Under the pieces are notes generated by a model, which made no database searches, was not told the origin of the DNA, and worked only from the letters and a program-made list of their open reading frames with translations. Positions 1 to 11,974 of a DNA stretch of 64,000 nucleotides are shown one piece after another. Both the position numbers and the translations under genes were made by a program. This DNA is from Asterella californica (lineage: Eukaryota; Streptophyta; Marchantiopsida; Marchantiales; Aytoniaceae), in contig JAYKYS010000001.1 of the NCBI GenBank assembly GCA_036924285.1, forward strand, positions 12,425,501-12,489,500. Direction: 5' to 3'. Within the stretch, counting starts at the first letter, position 1. The number at the start of each line of letters is the position of its first letter.

Positions 1-1026
1 AGTCTTCGTAGCTGGAAACGTGAGTCATCAATACCACACCTGAATACACCGATGAGTGGAAGGAAGAATACGGGATACAGGAAATCATCGTTGTCTGTGT
101 GATGAAGGAGTAATCACTAAAACTATTTTCTGCATAACTGTTAAATTTCTCATTTCCCTAGAAGTAAATTCCCAAAATAAATTCTTTTGGGTCACCCGAG
201 TCACTTGTAGTAAAACTCGGGCTTTAAGCTTAATGTATTATTATCATAAATTTTTGTATAACATAATAAGACTAAACAAATAGAACCTAGTCTAGCCAGT
301 GGTTCTCTGACTAGTGATGTTGTGGTAAGTACAAGAAAAAGTACCCAGTTCAGTGACAAGGATGTCTATCTCTATAAACATCGTAAAACTTATAATATTT
401 CCCGAAGAAGAAATTACTCAGTTCACTCCGTAGTCCACATCATAGTATTTATAGGTGAAATATCACTTCGTAACGTGAAAAGGCCAAGATAAGTCTACTC
501 TCATTAATTATTTGGTGATTATGAAAGACACGCGGTCGTGATTGCAACTGCCAGATGGTTATTTTTGGGATTTTTTGAAATTGCCAGATTAATTAGTATC
601 ATATACTTCAGTACAACCTAGATAAAACGCGATGATATATAAGGACTGACCATGGTGACATATATCCGCTGGTGCTTTAGGATCCGTGCGAAAACTCGAG
701 AATGATATGGGAAAAGGACAGGTTGTACGACTCTTTATATTCAAGTCATTTTAATTAAATTTCAGGTGGAATGATTCCCTTATTTGGCTTGCTTTTGCTT
801 CACCGAGTTCAATACAGTAGTCGGAAAATTCCCACCACTAAGCAAAGAACAGAAAACCGATTCTGAATCGGCTTTGTTTGCATACACCTGACTGACGAAT
901 CCCCGTAGAGAGTAGGTACTGTATACTGTACAGTAGTTGAAGCCGGGACATGTAATAAACCCATAAGCTTCACGCGATGGATGGTCCCGACTGGGCTTCA
1001 GAACTCTGCTTCGAGAGAGAAGAAGC
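1..1026. other. No gene recognised; upstream flank of U1
   Basis: Only short unrelated ORFs are present and none looks like a known protein. The stretch just before the U1 gene (about 940-1026) should hold its promoter. I could not find a clear copy of the angiosperm upstream sequence element (RTCCCACATCG) at about -70, nor a TATA box at about -30. The nearest candidates are GTCCCGACTGG near 984 and the AT-rich TAATAAA near 953, both weak. Confidence 0.4.
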
Positions 1027-1188
1027 ATACTTACCTGGGCGGGGCCTATCGCTGATCCACAAGGGCGATGACCTAGGAGAGGCTGACCCATTGCACTACG
1101 GCTTGGCAACTCCTAGCATTTCCTCAAGGGGAAAATGCACGTCATAATTTGTGACAGCGGAGGGCTCGCGTTCGCGCGGCCCTCCACC
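1027..1188 (+). ncRNA. U1: U1 spliceosomal snRNA (variant or possible pseudogene)
   Basis: U1 snRNA base-pairs with the 5' splice site of pre-mRNA at the first step of intron recognition. The sequence opens with ATACTTACCTGG, whose 5' end is complementary to the 5' splice site consensus. It continues with plant-like blocks: a first stem-loop, CCATTGCACTA (the U1A-binding loop of stem II), a third stem ending near 1136, then GTCATAATTTGTG, an intact Sm site at about 1141-1153. It ends with a strong GC-rich fourth stem closed by a TTCG loop (about 1158-1188). The length of about 162 nt is normal for plant U1. One oddity: the stem I loop that binds U1-70K is usually GATCANGAAGG but reads GATCCACAAGG here, with two changes at conserved sites. 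With no obvious plant snRNA promoter, this could be a divergent locus or a pseudogene. The identity as U1-derived is secure; function is not. Confidence 0.85.
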
Positions 1189-3609
1189 AACCAAACTAAG
1201 CAGCATTCGACCTCAACAATTTGACATGCCGACTCCAGATGCAGGATAGATGTCGGCGTCGAGCCGATGAGGACCGTGAGCCTGGATCAAGCTCCAAGAA
1301 CAAGTGCAGCACAGGCTTATGGCGGTGTACTCTTTGTTGCGAGGTAGATTGCGTCCCCGTCGAGTTCATCGGCGCCTTGAGGTATTTATGCTGTCCCAGA
1401 GAAACCGACCGATTGATTATGCAGCAGTATGTTTCTTCGACCGAACTTACAAGGTGCGTTTCATTCCCGACATCTCCGAACCTGAGTAAAATGTCGTACA
1501 GACTGGTTGGATGTGTTTGGGTCACAACAACTGCGCCGAACTCTGCCCAGGCAAGAATCAGCTGTCTGATACAGTTCATGGAATCATGCTCGTCTACATA
1601 TCTTTCCCTTTGAAAGCGGAAGGTAAGGTGTCGCTGGTAGGATTGCCAATTGCACTTCGCACTTGCATTCGTTGAGCGGTTTGCTGTTCCGACGAATCCA
1701 ACTCGAAACTCCCGTTGTTCGTCGTGCCTCTGTCACTGTTTGGACTTGCATGGGTGATTCAGTCGACTCAGGTTTATTATAAACAAGGCGGCTTGCCCAC
1801 GGTGTGGCGAAACGCACCCCGAGGCGCACGCTTTGCACCGTAAAATGTCGAAGGAAGATAGAGACAAGAGAACTTAGGGTTTGAATCAAAATCTTTCTCT
1901 TCCTGGAAGGATCAAACCTGTCACCTGGTCTGATCATTTTACGACGGTAAAGCGTAGAAACCTTCAAAGTCTAGAAAGATTCATACTTGATCTGAAAGAC
2001 ACCTGACAGCTGGGCGCGGGTGCCCCAACATAATCAGCAGATGAGCACAGAAGACGAGTAACGAGTGAGGGTCGCAGGAAATGGCGGTAAAATTCACCGA
2101 GTCTCTGCCGGAGTACAAGTCACAAGAGCAAACCAATGCTTGGTTATGTCTACACAGTAAATCGAAGCAAACTATGCTGAACGCCAGAAGGAAACCACAT
2201 CAGCCATACTGGACGGACGGGTGAACCCAACCTCGGTCGCTCAACCATGTAAAGGAAGTGTGAGCTGTGTATAGACGTAGCCGAGTTACCGTAGTCGCAG
2301 TCTAATTCGCTACAGTAACTACTGTAAACTATTTCGCTCATGGCTGTGCGTCGAGTCGGGTAGAATTTATCTTTTTATTTTTTTATTTTTAGAATAGATA
2401 AATTAGATTAGTCGGATAAATTAGTCGGATAGAATTTTCTGGGTTAGCAGATAAATATCCGGCAGTGGGAAGTAGTAGTCGGGTTTCATTACCACCTGCC
2501 GGTTCTCATTTACACGGAACAAATTTGTCGCTGTTTAAAATCTTTCGCCGGAAAGAATTTTTCTTAAAGCGGAAATCTACAAAGGATGCCGGATCTGTCC
2601 CAGCCGACTCCCTTTCGAAGAGGACCGAAGAATCGAGAATGTACTGTCGAACCCTCTTGACAATTGAGGGGAAAAAAAGGTGGACCTGCTCAGAAGTATT
2701 CAGAATGAAGTGTACCTCTTTTTAATAAGTTCATTTCGTGGTAGTTGTGAGTTATCCATCGTCTAGACCAGATATGTGGAGATTCTTTAAAGGACTGATA
2801 TACAGTCGTCCTTAGATAAGTGCAAAGTCTCGGAGCAGCGTCGGTTGCATTTATACATCTCTTATCATCTACCTTCTTCCTTGCATATTTATTCACTTCC
2901 TCCATGAAGATGGAGGAGGCAAATATGCCAGGGTTTAATTTATTACCTAACTCTTCTGTTCTGTTGGGAAGGATTAGGTAATAAATTGACATTTCGTTAA
3001 TTGATTGTATTTTACTTGTAGCCTCTCGCGATTATAAGTGAGAAGTGCGTCCGTCTTTTCTTCATTTATGCGTTATGTGAAGAGCCTCCCGCATCTCCTG
3101 GGTCCTCTAACATTTAACATGTATAGATTTTTTGATTTATTCTTTTAATGAATATAGAATTTCTAATTACAACAACAAACGGACAAGAGTTCCCTGAAGT
3201 TCATGTTGCATGCATATCATACAGATTCTGTACTAATGCATTAGTAAAATCTTGCATATATCCAAATGTTCTATAAGTGCAAGTTTTAAAATTTGACTTT
3301 AAATTTTACACAATGAGTTAACATTCGGTTTGTGATCTTCAGATTTGGTACGCAGACAAGACTCTTCGATCCAAAGGAAATTTTTATCAACAAACACCTA
3401 TCGCTTTTGGTCGATGAGATGGGGATGAACAGTGAGTGTGGCACATATAATGAATTATCCCGAAAATAGTTTCCAAATTCACTAAATAAATATATTTTGT
3501 ACTTGGTAAGTGCCACGTATGTACATATTTTGACAAAATAAAATATTGCTTACAGAGAATTTGCACTTATGTAGTTTGTAGCACCTTTGGTGATGGGAGA
3601 GATTGCACT
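1189..3609. other. No gene recognised
   Basis: Both strands carry overlapping short ORFs (for example 1196-1613 and 1584-1967), but none has a recognisable domain. The opposing open frames look like chance in moderately GC-rich DNA. Around 2370-2440 there is an AT-rich stretch with the word TTAGTCGGATA repeated, and near 2905-2925 a small CCTCCAT...ATGGAGG hairpin. Confidence 0.4.
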
Positions 3610-4097
3610 TAGCAGATCTCAGAGTGTTATACAGTCGTACATTCAGTCTCTGAGTATGTATACTTTGTAGAAATTTGCTTGATAAGGTCTCCAGTACCCT
3701 CGTCGAACTTGATCAGACCTTTCATAGTGTTTAGTTACTTGGTCGATCTCCTGATTTGCTAGAGATTGTTTTTCCAATAAGAAAGACAGGTACGACTGTC
3801 CATGTCAACTTTCAATCCACCTAAATTTTTGACGTGTAGCCAAAGAGAAAAATTAGGCGCAAACGGCCACATCATGTTGTATGTGCACAAGCTCACAAAG
3901 TTGATAGTGTTAGTGCAGCGATGATGAGGTGTTTTCTCTATCCAAAACAATCTCTAGCCGATCAAAAGACCGATGAAATGACTAAACACTATGAAGGGGT
4001 TGATCGAGCTCGACACACGTACTGAGGGTCCGATCAAGCAAATTACAGTGGGTTGTACTTGTAGAGCGACGACTGTATATCACTCTGAAATCTGCTA
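3610..4097. repeat. Foldback / MITE-like inverted repeat
   Basis: The left arm (about 3610-3780) and right arm (about 3940-4097) are inverted copies at very roughly 75% identity by eye, around a spacer of about 160 bp. Matching blocks include CATAGTGTTTAGT, GCTAGAGATTGTTTT and AGCAGATCTCAGAGTG near the outer end. No transposase is encoded. This fits a decayed foldback or MITE-type DNA transposon. I could not define a clean target-site duplication, so the outer limits are approximate. Confidence 0.6.
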
Positions 4098-4670
4098 GTC
4101 ACCTACTGATCTTCTTACCAATACAATATGATGGTAGAAGTCAACAAAAATGTGCAAGCGGGATTATCACAACATTACTATCGATATAAAATATTATTGC
4201 TACTTCCGGAGGAGAATGAGTGCACATCGGAGCCGGATATGATCAAGCCGCAGCTTAGATCTGCTATAATATTTTCTGTGTACAAATAGACATCCAAGTT
4301 ACAACATTCTAAGCACGAGCAGTTCTTTTCTCCTTTTTCCGTGAAATTGGAAAGTGGTTTTAACAAGTAGATTCGCTTGCAATGGAATTGCGAGACTATG
4401 CGTTAGTAATTTTCCAGATTTATTCTTTTTTTTTGGTTTTTACAATGATTCTATCTATCCATTCTCGTAATTACGCTTTCTCCTTTCGCTTTCACCAATT
4501 AAAGCTAGGTTTAAGTGTCTCTATTGTGATAAGTGGGTGGAGATGGAACTACTTGTTTGGCAGAAGCCTAAAGCGTGAATTAATTATCACATGAGCTCAG
4601 TTCACTTCATGTACTGTTCGAGTGTCCTTTTATTATTGAGGATGATTTGTTTTTATTCATAACAAATCAG
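4098..4670. other. No gene recognised
   Basis: AT-rich sequence with one 70-codon ORF (4382-4594) that has no recognisable domain and probably arises by chance. Confidence 0.35.
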
Positions 4671-4920
4671 ATGTGATCTTGGTGTGCTTTGGACATAATT
4701 TAATGCTCCAGATACATCTCTAAATCCTCAAGATAATTATGATATTATTCTGTTATGAGATTTCTCCTCAGAAAATAAAATCGAGGATGAATTTTTTTTA
4801 TTGAGGATGTGATCTTGGTGTGCTTTGGACATAATGTAATACTCCAAATACATCTCTAAATCTTCAAAATAATAATGATATTATTATGTTATGAGAGTTC
4901 TCCTTAGAAAATAAAAATAA
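4671..4920. repeat. Two-copy tandem repeat, 136-bp period
   Basis: The word ATGTGATCTTGGTGTGCTTT starts at 4671 and again at 4807. The similarity continues for about 115-130 bp to the AAAATAAAA blocks near 4780 and 4915, with scattered substitutions and small indels. Confidence 0.8.
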
Positions 4921-4992
4921 TTTCTCTCCGACCAGTCTCGGACTTGAACTCCAGACGTCTGGAGTCTTAACAAGTCGAGCTATCATTATTCT
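4921..4992 (-). repeat. tRNA-like (SINE-like) stretch
   Basis: Read on the minus strand, the sequence has TAGCTCGACTTG, like a Pol III A box, followed after about 20 nt by AGTTCAAGTCC, close to the B-box consensus GGTTCGANTCC. A partial T-arm can be folded. The acceptor stem does not pair convincingly, so it is not called a functional tRNA. A tRNA-derived SINE head or tRNA relic is the best reading. Confidence 0.3.
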
Positions 4993-4999
4993 AAGTTCG

Positions 5000-7171
5000 G
5001 CATGTGCATAAATAAAGTACAGTATATCAGTCATACTGGTTTTCGGTATCTCGGTTTTAAACTCCTGAATTTTTGGATTCTTTATATTTATTTTCATGTT
5101 CTAATGGGTCAACCTTCTATCTGTCGTGGGACATGCATCTGAGTTACCTTGCATACACAAAAGTTTCTATACACCCGGATGTATGTATATAAAATTATAG
5201 AATCAGTTTATAAAATTAATTTCCATTCAGATGACATAACGAATAGCTAAAGGAATGAAGAGACTGAAATTTTTATCACCAAAATCTGCTTGTCCTTTTC
5301 CTTCCCCTTATCAGAAGTGCACATTAACTGTACACATGAGAGCAAACTTAACATAAAAAATACAAACAAGTAGTTTCTAGTGATCTTGCTTCAATATGAG
5401 AATAAACGACGGGATGGAAAGGGGAAAATGTCTCATAGTGAATAATAAGCATGCTAACCACTTTGGGGGAACTCTGTTCGGTTTCTGTTTTCTGAAAAGG
5501 TATAAATATTGTACAGAAATTCTGTAGTAAAGTCTAATGAAAATCTTAATTAATCTCTAATATTTAAATGATTATCATATAGAGAATTGCGACAATGTCA
5601 GACAGAACCTATAAGTGAAGCGTAGACCAACGCACCTCCAAGACTAAAAGTGCGATAACTTACTGACTAAAAATAATAATATAATCAATAATATAATTTA
5701 TTATCTAATCTTTATTTGCAAAAAAATTAAAAATTAAATTAAAGCTTTATATCTTCTTCCACCTTCAGATGGAAGAGTTGAATAATAAGCAAGAAAGAAC
5801 GAGTGAATAATATACATCCAAAAGGAACCCTGGAGCAGGGAGGCACCAAAAGACAAATGTAAAACTCGTCTATAAATTCGATCTCTTTATTAGTTAAAGC
5901 TTATTGGAGAATAAAACTGCAAATAAAATTTAGGAAAACACTGTATACATGAAAGCATTGGAAAGGGAATCAAGAACAAAGAAGGAAACGAAGTTTATAA
6001 ACCAGAATTATATATATTTCTGATACAAAAACGTGGATGTCTTCGAAGTTTGACTGTGTACTCTGCACATATGCAAAATATAATAAACCCATAGAAAACA
6101 TACTACCTGCCTCGACTATAAAGAAATGACTAGCTAACAAAAACTTCTCATCTTAAGTTTATCTTTTAATTTATGGTATTGGTCATAAATCAAAGTTCAT
6201 GTCTATTGAAGATGGAGAGGGTGGAATATGCATGCCTCGATAACAATAGTGAGAATATGCGTGCGAGATAAATTCGGGAGAATTTTTGCTTGCTTGCTGT
6301 TAATGGCAAAAATATAAATACAATGTAAAAGTTCTGTATCAAACTAACAGAAAAATTCAAATTTATTTTTTAAATGTTATTGATAGTTAGACTTGGAATT
6401 GCAAAAAGAACCAAACATAACCCACAAGAGGAACGTGAACAAACTTGCATTCGAAAGTATATATCTGAGAGATTGGTCATAAAAAACACACCTCATTATA
6501 ATTTTAATTTATTATCTAAAATTTTCTAAAAAAAATAAATAATAAGTTAAACCTTTTCATATTTACCTCCTCCATCAGAAGATAGAAGATAGAGGAGGTG
6601 AATCTGCATTGAAGACGCATTTGAGTTAGTTGAGAAAAGGTTTGAAAATGAACTTCCGTTCGATAAAAATGATAATGATAACTTACATAATGATTCTCAT
6701 TGGAGAGTGTTCAACTTGCAAGTGCAAAATATACAGAGTGCACACATGCAAGGGTTTAATTTACAAACCTCAAGTGGGTTCACTGGATGGCAAATAAATG
6801 CTAATTAAACACAATATCTGGCTATGATAACTTAAGTAGTGGCTAGTAGGAAGTTATAGCATGTATTAAAGTGCTAATTGCTCGTTCATCCAATTAAGTT
6901 CGTCTCGGATGGACGGAGTGAAAACTGTTGTGACACAACGAGATTCAAAAAAGAGTTGTGATGCAAGAAGAGATTCCAATGCGAGAAGATATTCAAACTG
7001 GAGGGAATGTATTCAAAATTAAAACTCACATCGTAGAGAGATAGTAGATGCTAGTCACTAACACTACTATCACTATCGTTTCTCTCCTCACTGTAAGATC
7101 AAGCACTAGCTTCTCTTTGCTCCTGGTCAACATCTCTATGTTCACGTCTATAATATGAGATTTCATTGCAC
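5000..7171. other. AT-rich intergenic sequence, no gene
   Basis: No ORF of note. There are several small hairpins built on CCTCC...GGAGG with nearby TTTAATTTATTATCTAA blocks (around 5690-5790 and 6500-6600), plus the dispersed repeat listed at 6771-6895. The short blocks may be decayed MITE ends. Confidence 0.4.
6771..6895 (+). repeat. Dispersed repeat T, copy 1
   Basis: This block matches a second copy at about 28032-28140, sharing GATGGCAAATAAATGCTAAT, GGCTATGATAAC and GTATTAAAGTGC in the same order and spacing. Weaker similarity continues upstream in both places, including CTAAACATAACCCA-like words. The family is unknown. Confidence 0.65.
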
Positions 7172-7175
7172 ATTG

Positions 7176-7945
7176 TCGTGTCGTAGACCGGCTCCTATCT
7201 GGTTCAAATTTGGTGTTTTACATTATTGCTCAAAGACAGTCATAAGACTAAAAATAGATTTTTTATGCAACATTCAGATTTTCACTTTCATTGCAGCAAG
7301 TGGTAGAGCTCGTTGTTAGCTTCCCATGGACACTTCATTTACTTTAATGACAAACCATTAATTATCTGAGAAAGTCTCACGTATTGTGAACTGACATAAA
7401 GGGGTAACTTAAGGGGTTAGCTTGTATCAGCGACCTATCGGAGGATTTTTCAGAGGATTAGGAGGTCTAGTACATGCGCATAAGATGTCATTGAGTTCAG
7501 ATATGTACAGGCTACGCGTGGGTTAAGACAGTTCATGAAGAGGCAGATGGGGAGGTGTGTACTATAAGAAACTGGGACGTGAGAAAGAGGATTTGGATCA
7601 ATGACTTACGAAGGAGAGTTGGACCGTTCGGGTAGTTTTGAAATCCAAACTTGATGTCCTTGGATCCATAGAGATCAGAACACTAATTTCTTCAAGAAAT
7701 TGAAGACGATACAAAGTTTCATCAGACGATTTAAGAAATGTGAGGAAAATTATCTCGCAAGGAGACGCTAAGGTCATATTTTTGTTCGTCTATGATATGA
7801 AGTTGAGTTGTTCTTCACGATCGGTGAGCCAAGCTCTTCGTTCTTGGTGCTTATGCGCTCAAGGAGTCCTTATTTACGCATAGGAGAAGATCGTACATAG
7901 ATCAGATTGTTGTGTTGTACGTGGTGAGTGAAGTTGAGCCACAAG
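7176..7945 (+). mobile_element. Repeat family R, copy 1 (truncated)
   Basis: It begins GTCGTGTCGTAGACCGGCTC and matches copy 3 (19701 onward) block by block, through CAAGGAGTCCTTAT and GTGGTGAGTGAAGTTGAGCC. At about 7945 it switches to Gypsy element A sequence, whereas copy 3 continues as R. The family looks LTR-like, so this could be the remnant 5' LTR of element A or a separate insertion. Confidence 0.65.
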
Positions 7946-7949
7946 AGAA

Positions 7950-8100
7950 CGATTTGTGCAAATTTTTTATTCTTGCGATCAGTTACATTATTTTGCAACC
8001 TGTAGCTAAGGTTGGATATCAGGTTTTGATAATAAGACCTTGGTTGTATGTTACAAATGCAAATATCGATTGGAGAAGACATCGTTTGAGATTTCTCAGT
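7950..8100 (+). pseudogene. Gypsy A protease C-terminal remnant
   Basis: The translated stretch ends IRPWLYVTNANIDWRRHRLR. This resembles the end of Gypsy proteases, where LGRPWLY is followed by NA and a DW motif before the linker to RT. The catalytic D(S/T)G region upstream is not recognisable. Confidence 0.55.
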
Positions 8101-8371
8101 CATACACCCAAGCAGGGCGAGAAGTCCAAAGTCTCACTCTCTTGGATGACGATTGGACATCAAGGTGAGTCATCACATCAGAAGACTCAGCTGCGTCTTC
8201 TGACAGTGATGGAAGATATGATGAGTTTGTGGTGAATAATTTGTGTATTACAAATATCTCCGAAGAAGCAAAAGAAGTGAATTGTGGATACATTGAGTGC
8301 TAGGAAATTACGGAAGAAGAGCTTTCAGAAGTCAAAAGTACTATCTTCTCTTCATAAGATCCGTTACTTGA

Positions 8372-9536
8372 TTGTTCAGAAGCCGAGTCAGACTTGGAAG
8401 AAGTCTTCAACTAAAATATTTTGGTGCTAGTGAATACAATCATACTGAAGGAATCGTGAACCCTGATGATCTTCAAGAGATGGAGATTGCTCCTCGGAAG
8501 AAGCTAAAACTTTCCAAGGTGATTGAGGGTCAACAGTTGGAAGACTTCAGAGAACTCTTTTTAGAGTTTCAAGATGTCTTCGCATGGACCTTAGAAGACA
8601 TGAAGGGCATAACTAGAGAACTGGGAGAGCATCGAATTGACTTGTTGGAAGATGTTGTTCTTGCACGGTAGAGACAATATCGACTCAACCCCAAGTACTC
8701 GCTTCTTGTGAAGGATCAGATCGATCAGATTTGAAGACAAGAGTCATCTTCTCAATACTTAACAGTGAGTGGGTAGCTCCAATTGTCATCGTTCCTAAGA
8801 AGTAGACAAGTAAGATCAGAGTGTGGTACGACTTCCGGAAGCTGAACTTGCCATGAAGAAGGACCATCATCCTTTACGATTCACCGATTCTGTGTTAGAT
8901 CAAGTAACCGGACATGAATTCTATAGCTTCCTAGATGGGTATTCTGGATCAACCAAGTATCAATCAGAGAAGAAGACAAGTCGAAGACCACTTTTACTAC
9001 TGATTGAGGAACTTATGCATATAACCAAATGCCATTTGGTTTATGCAACGCTCCTGTCACATTCCAGAGACTGATGATTACGATCTTTAAGGAATATCTT
9101 TGGACTTTCATGAAGATCTTCCTAGATGATTTTTGTGTGTTTGAATTGAAGATAGATCATCTGATATTTTTGAAGAAGTGCTTTCTGAAGTGTAGAGAGC
9201 ATCGTTTGGCCTTGCATCCTGAGAAGTGATTCTTCGAGATGTCAGAAGAGAAAGTTAAGACATATGATTTCTGGAAGAGGTATAGAAGTCGACTGTGCTA
9301 AGATGGAAGTTATCATGAAACTTCACCCACTTGCTAACCTGACTCAGTGGAGAAGCTTCCTAAGCAACGTAGGATATTACATGAGGTTTATTGATAGATA
9401 TGCAGAAGTGACAAGAAGACTTACAAAGCTGCTGAAGAAAGACAAACTTTACGTTTGGTCTTTTGAGCAACAGGAAGCATTCGAGGAGATGAAGAAGCTT
9501 ATGTCAGAATCCTCAGTCCAAAGATCACATGATTGA
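8372..9536 (+). pseudogene. Gypsy A reverse transcriptase, broken
   Basis: Reverse transcriptase copies element RNA into DNA. Pieces in changing frames give the linker (FQDVFAWTLEDMKGI, about 8565-8620), the fingers (SEWVAPIVIVPKK), KKDHHPLRFTDSVLDQVTGH, YSFLDGYSG, MPFGLCNAPVTFQRLM (9029 onward), and the catalytic box as FLDDFCVF near 9118-9141. The thumb and connection region follow (9264-9536). Several stops and frameshifts separate these blocks, so the enzyme cannot be made as one chain. Confidence 0.85.
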
Positions 9537-9910
9537 GAAAAGGTCTTCCATATTTAAGTGGGTGTCTCTACTTTTGTCATAGGAGTGGTACTGAGCTAGA
9601 AAGACGAGAAGAAGAAAGATTATCTCATTTACTATGCGAGAAGACAACTCATTGATGCCGAGAAGAAGTACTCGACAACTGAAAGGGAGTGTCTTGGCAT
9701 GATTTATTATTGTAGGAAGTTTAGGCACTATTTTCTAGCTAACCCATTTGTCTTTTATGTGGATCATTTTTCTCTGAAGCATCTAGTGAAGAAAGCAGAT
9801 TTGTCAAGTAGGATTGCTAGGTGGATTCTTCTACTTCAGCAATTCACTTACACGGTTGAGTAGAGATCTGGAAGAGAACATGTCAATGCTGACTACCTAT
9901 CCAGATTGGA
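9537..9910 (+). pseudogene. Gypsy A RNase H, broken
   Basis: The frame reads through YYARRQLIDAEKKYSTTERE, then CRKFRHYFLANPFVFYVDHF and VNADYLSRLE, the usual order of the RT-linked RNase H of Gypsy elements. At least two in-frame stops are present, one before KDEKKKD and one in the last third. Confidence 0.8.
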
Positions 9911-10214
9911 GACAAAAAGTAGAGAAGACGAAGTGGAAAATGAGTTCTCTGATAAGAAGTTGTTCTTAATTTCTACAGAGACGTCATAGTCTGAGAGGGA
10001 GGGCGCACCGCTCACTCTCTTGAAGCCGAGGTAAGGTCTTCTGACCTTGTTTATGTGACTTCCACAGAGGAGTCTATCTTCAAGAACTTGAGAAAGTTCT
10101 TGGAAGACCAACAGTACCAGAAGGATTGGATGCTGAGCAGAAGGCCGTCTTCTTACACAAGGCATGCCCTTATGTCGTCTTCTAGGATATTCTGTTTAAG
10201 AAGAGACATGACAA

Positions 10215-10532
10215 GAAGCTGAGGCGATGCCTCGAGTCCTTAGAGATTAAGACAGTGATCACGGGTCTTTACTACGAAGACACTGATGGTCACTATGGAC
10301 TGAAGACGACGATGAAGAAGATGTTGGACGTCGGCTACTCGTGACCAACCATGTACAAGGACACTTTTCAAGAAATCAGAAGATGTGATGCATGCCAAAG
10401 GGTGGGAAGACCTACAACTATCACTCGATCACCTCTTACTCTCATTTTACCTCTAGCATCCTTTGGAAAGTGAAGAATCAACTTTGTTGGACCAATCGCT
10501 CCTCCAGCTAAAAGAATCCGAGCACGGTATCG
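10215..10532 (+). pseudogene. Gypsy A integrase N-terminal part, truncated
   Basis: A zinc-binding HHCC-type segment (DGHYGLKTTMKKML ... RRCDACQRVG) is followed by the start of the core (INFVGPIAPPAKRIRARY). Two stops interrupt it. The sequence ends abruptly where the inverted R copy begins, so the catalytic D,D,E residues are missing. Confidence 0.8.
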
Positions 10533-11575
10533 TGTCGGATATTGCGTGAAGGATGTCCAAGAAAACGCGAGGTTCTTGGCTGTGGAGATGTTGCGTGCTG
10601 AACAGAGACAAGATAGAAAAAAACAACCACAAAAATGAATGATGCAATATATACCAACTCCAAATGTATGTACACTGCCGGATCTTTCTCCTAAGAGCAC
10701 GAAACTGAGAAACAGACCAAAGCAGTCTGTAACCTGCTTCAAAGCCCCTAAGACAAATCCCTGAATCACAACCCTGACCCAAAACCACCGAAGCGTAGCT
10801 CAAAGCAAGAGAAACTTTCCTTTGCTAACAAACAGAGCTGCACCAGAATCACGCGATTGAAACCCAAGTCCAATCCACCTCCATGTACAAGTTCTTAGCT
10901 AAAGCTAGCTATCACAAGCTGTATATAGCCAACCAGAACTCTAACGAACTCAAAAGAGCAAAACCCGTAGCAAAGAAATCGAAAAAGGTCTATATGAGAA
11001 CTTCCTCCTTTCGTCAAACGGACTTCAGATGTCGATAGGGTCTCCTCCGCTAACTCCGTTAACCCAAGAAACCTTCAGATCCGACTCCCAACAGCCGAGA
11101 TATGGCCGATTTTTGATCGTAGGTGACTAAACTTTCAAAAACTGCTCCCTGCGGCTTAAAATCGCACACACCGCTCAAATGGATCGTCTAAACTGATATC
11201 CATCTTCCCTGGCAGGTATATCTAGCTACCCTGAACCCAACGAGACTCCAAACAAGCCGTTTGGAGTTCTCCTTGCAAAACCACGCAAGAAATTTGGTCG
11301 CATGTTGTAAAATACTGACGTACATCAGCTCCCTGCGGCTCAAACTTGCTCACCACACCCAGGCCAACAATCTAATTCACGTACGGTCTTCTCTTATGCG
11401 TAGATGAAGACTCCTTGATCACGTAGGCACCAAAAACGAAGAGCTTGGCTCACCGATCGCGAAGAACACCTTATTTCAGGTCGCAAACGATGAAAACCTA
11501 ACGCAAGCAGTTCCTTGCGAGCCAATTTCACTCAGAACTCCCAAACCGCTCGATGAAACTTGGTATAGTCTTCAG
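10533..11575 (-). mobile_element. Repeat family R, copy 2 (inverted)
   Basis: Read on the minus strand this matches copy 3 from about 20330 to 21631. Shared blocks include CAAATTTCTTG, AACTCCAAACGGCTTGTTTG, and the end sequence TATCCGACACGATA. It starts exactly where the Gypsy A integrase breaks off and ends where chromovirus RT sequence begins (about 11576), so its 5' end is missing. Confidence 0.75.
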
Positions 11576-11578
11576 TTT

Positions 11579-11974
11579 GTGGTGTTGACGAAGCTGCGGG
11601 AGCATAAGCTGTTTGCCAACATTGACAAGAGTGAGTTTGGTTTGGAGCGCATTAACTTCTTGAGACATGTCATTAGTGCAGAAGGAGTCGGCCCGGATAT
11701 GCAGAAGGTAGACGCGATTGTGACTTGGGAGCCTCCGACTACAGTGAAGGGGATGCGGCGATTCTTAGGATTGGCGCAGTTCTACCGCAAGTATGTGAAG
11801 GGGTTTTCAAAGATCGTGAAGCCGCTGACGGACTGGACGGGCAAAGACGCACAGGTAAGTTGGACCAAGGAGGTGGACGATGAAAGCTATTTTGTCAAAG
11901 GCGCCAGTTTTGAAGCTGCCGGAGTTCGACAAACCATTCGAGGTGCACACGGACGCGAGCGACTATGCGATTGA
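11579..11974 (+). pseudogene. Chromovirus reverse transcriptase, C-terminal part
   Basis: The open frame reads KLREHKLFANIDKSEFG, then FLRHVISAEGV, FLGLAQFYRKYVKGFSKIVKPL. This is the end of the palm and the thumb/connection of a Gypsy reverse transcriptase. The catalytic YxDD box would lie upstream and is gone. The last ~40 codons of the frame no longer match the family, because the RNase H continues in another frame. Confidence 0.85.

Larger units (their letters stand above)
7946..10532 (+). mobile_element. Ty3/Gypsy element A, decayed pol region
   Basis: A broken pol runs in order: protease tail, reverse transcriptase, RNase H, and the start of integrase. All are in the plus direction and separated by stops and frameshifts. 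The element is cut at 10532 inside the integrase core by an inverted R copy. No gag can be made out. The domain order RT-RNase H-integrase is that of Ty3/Gypsy elements. Confidence 0.85.

Noticed and set aside
1196..1613. Overlapping open frames on both strands just after U1
   Set aside because: Neither translation has a recognisable domain, and the two frames cover each other, as expected by chance in moderately GC-rich DNA.
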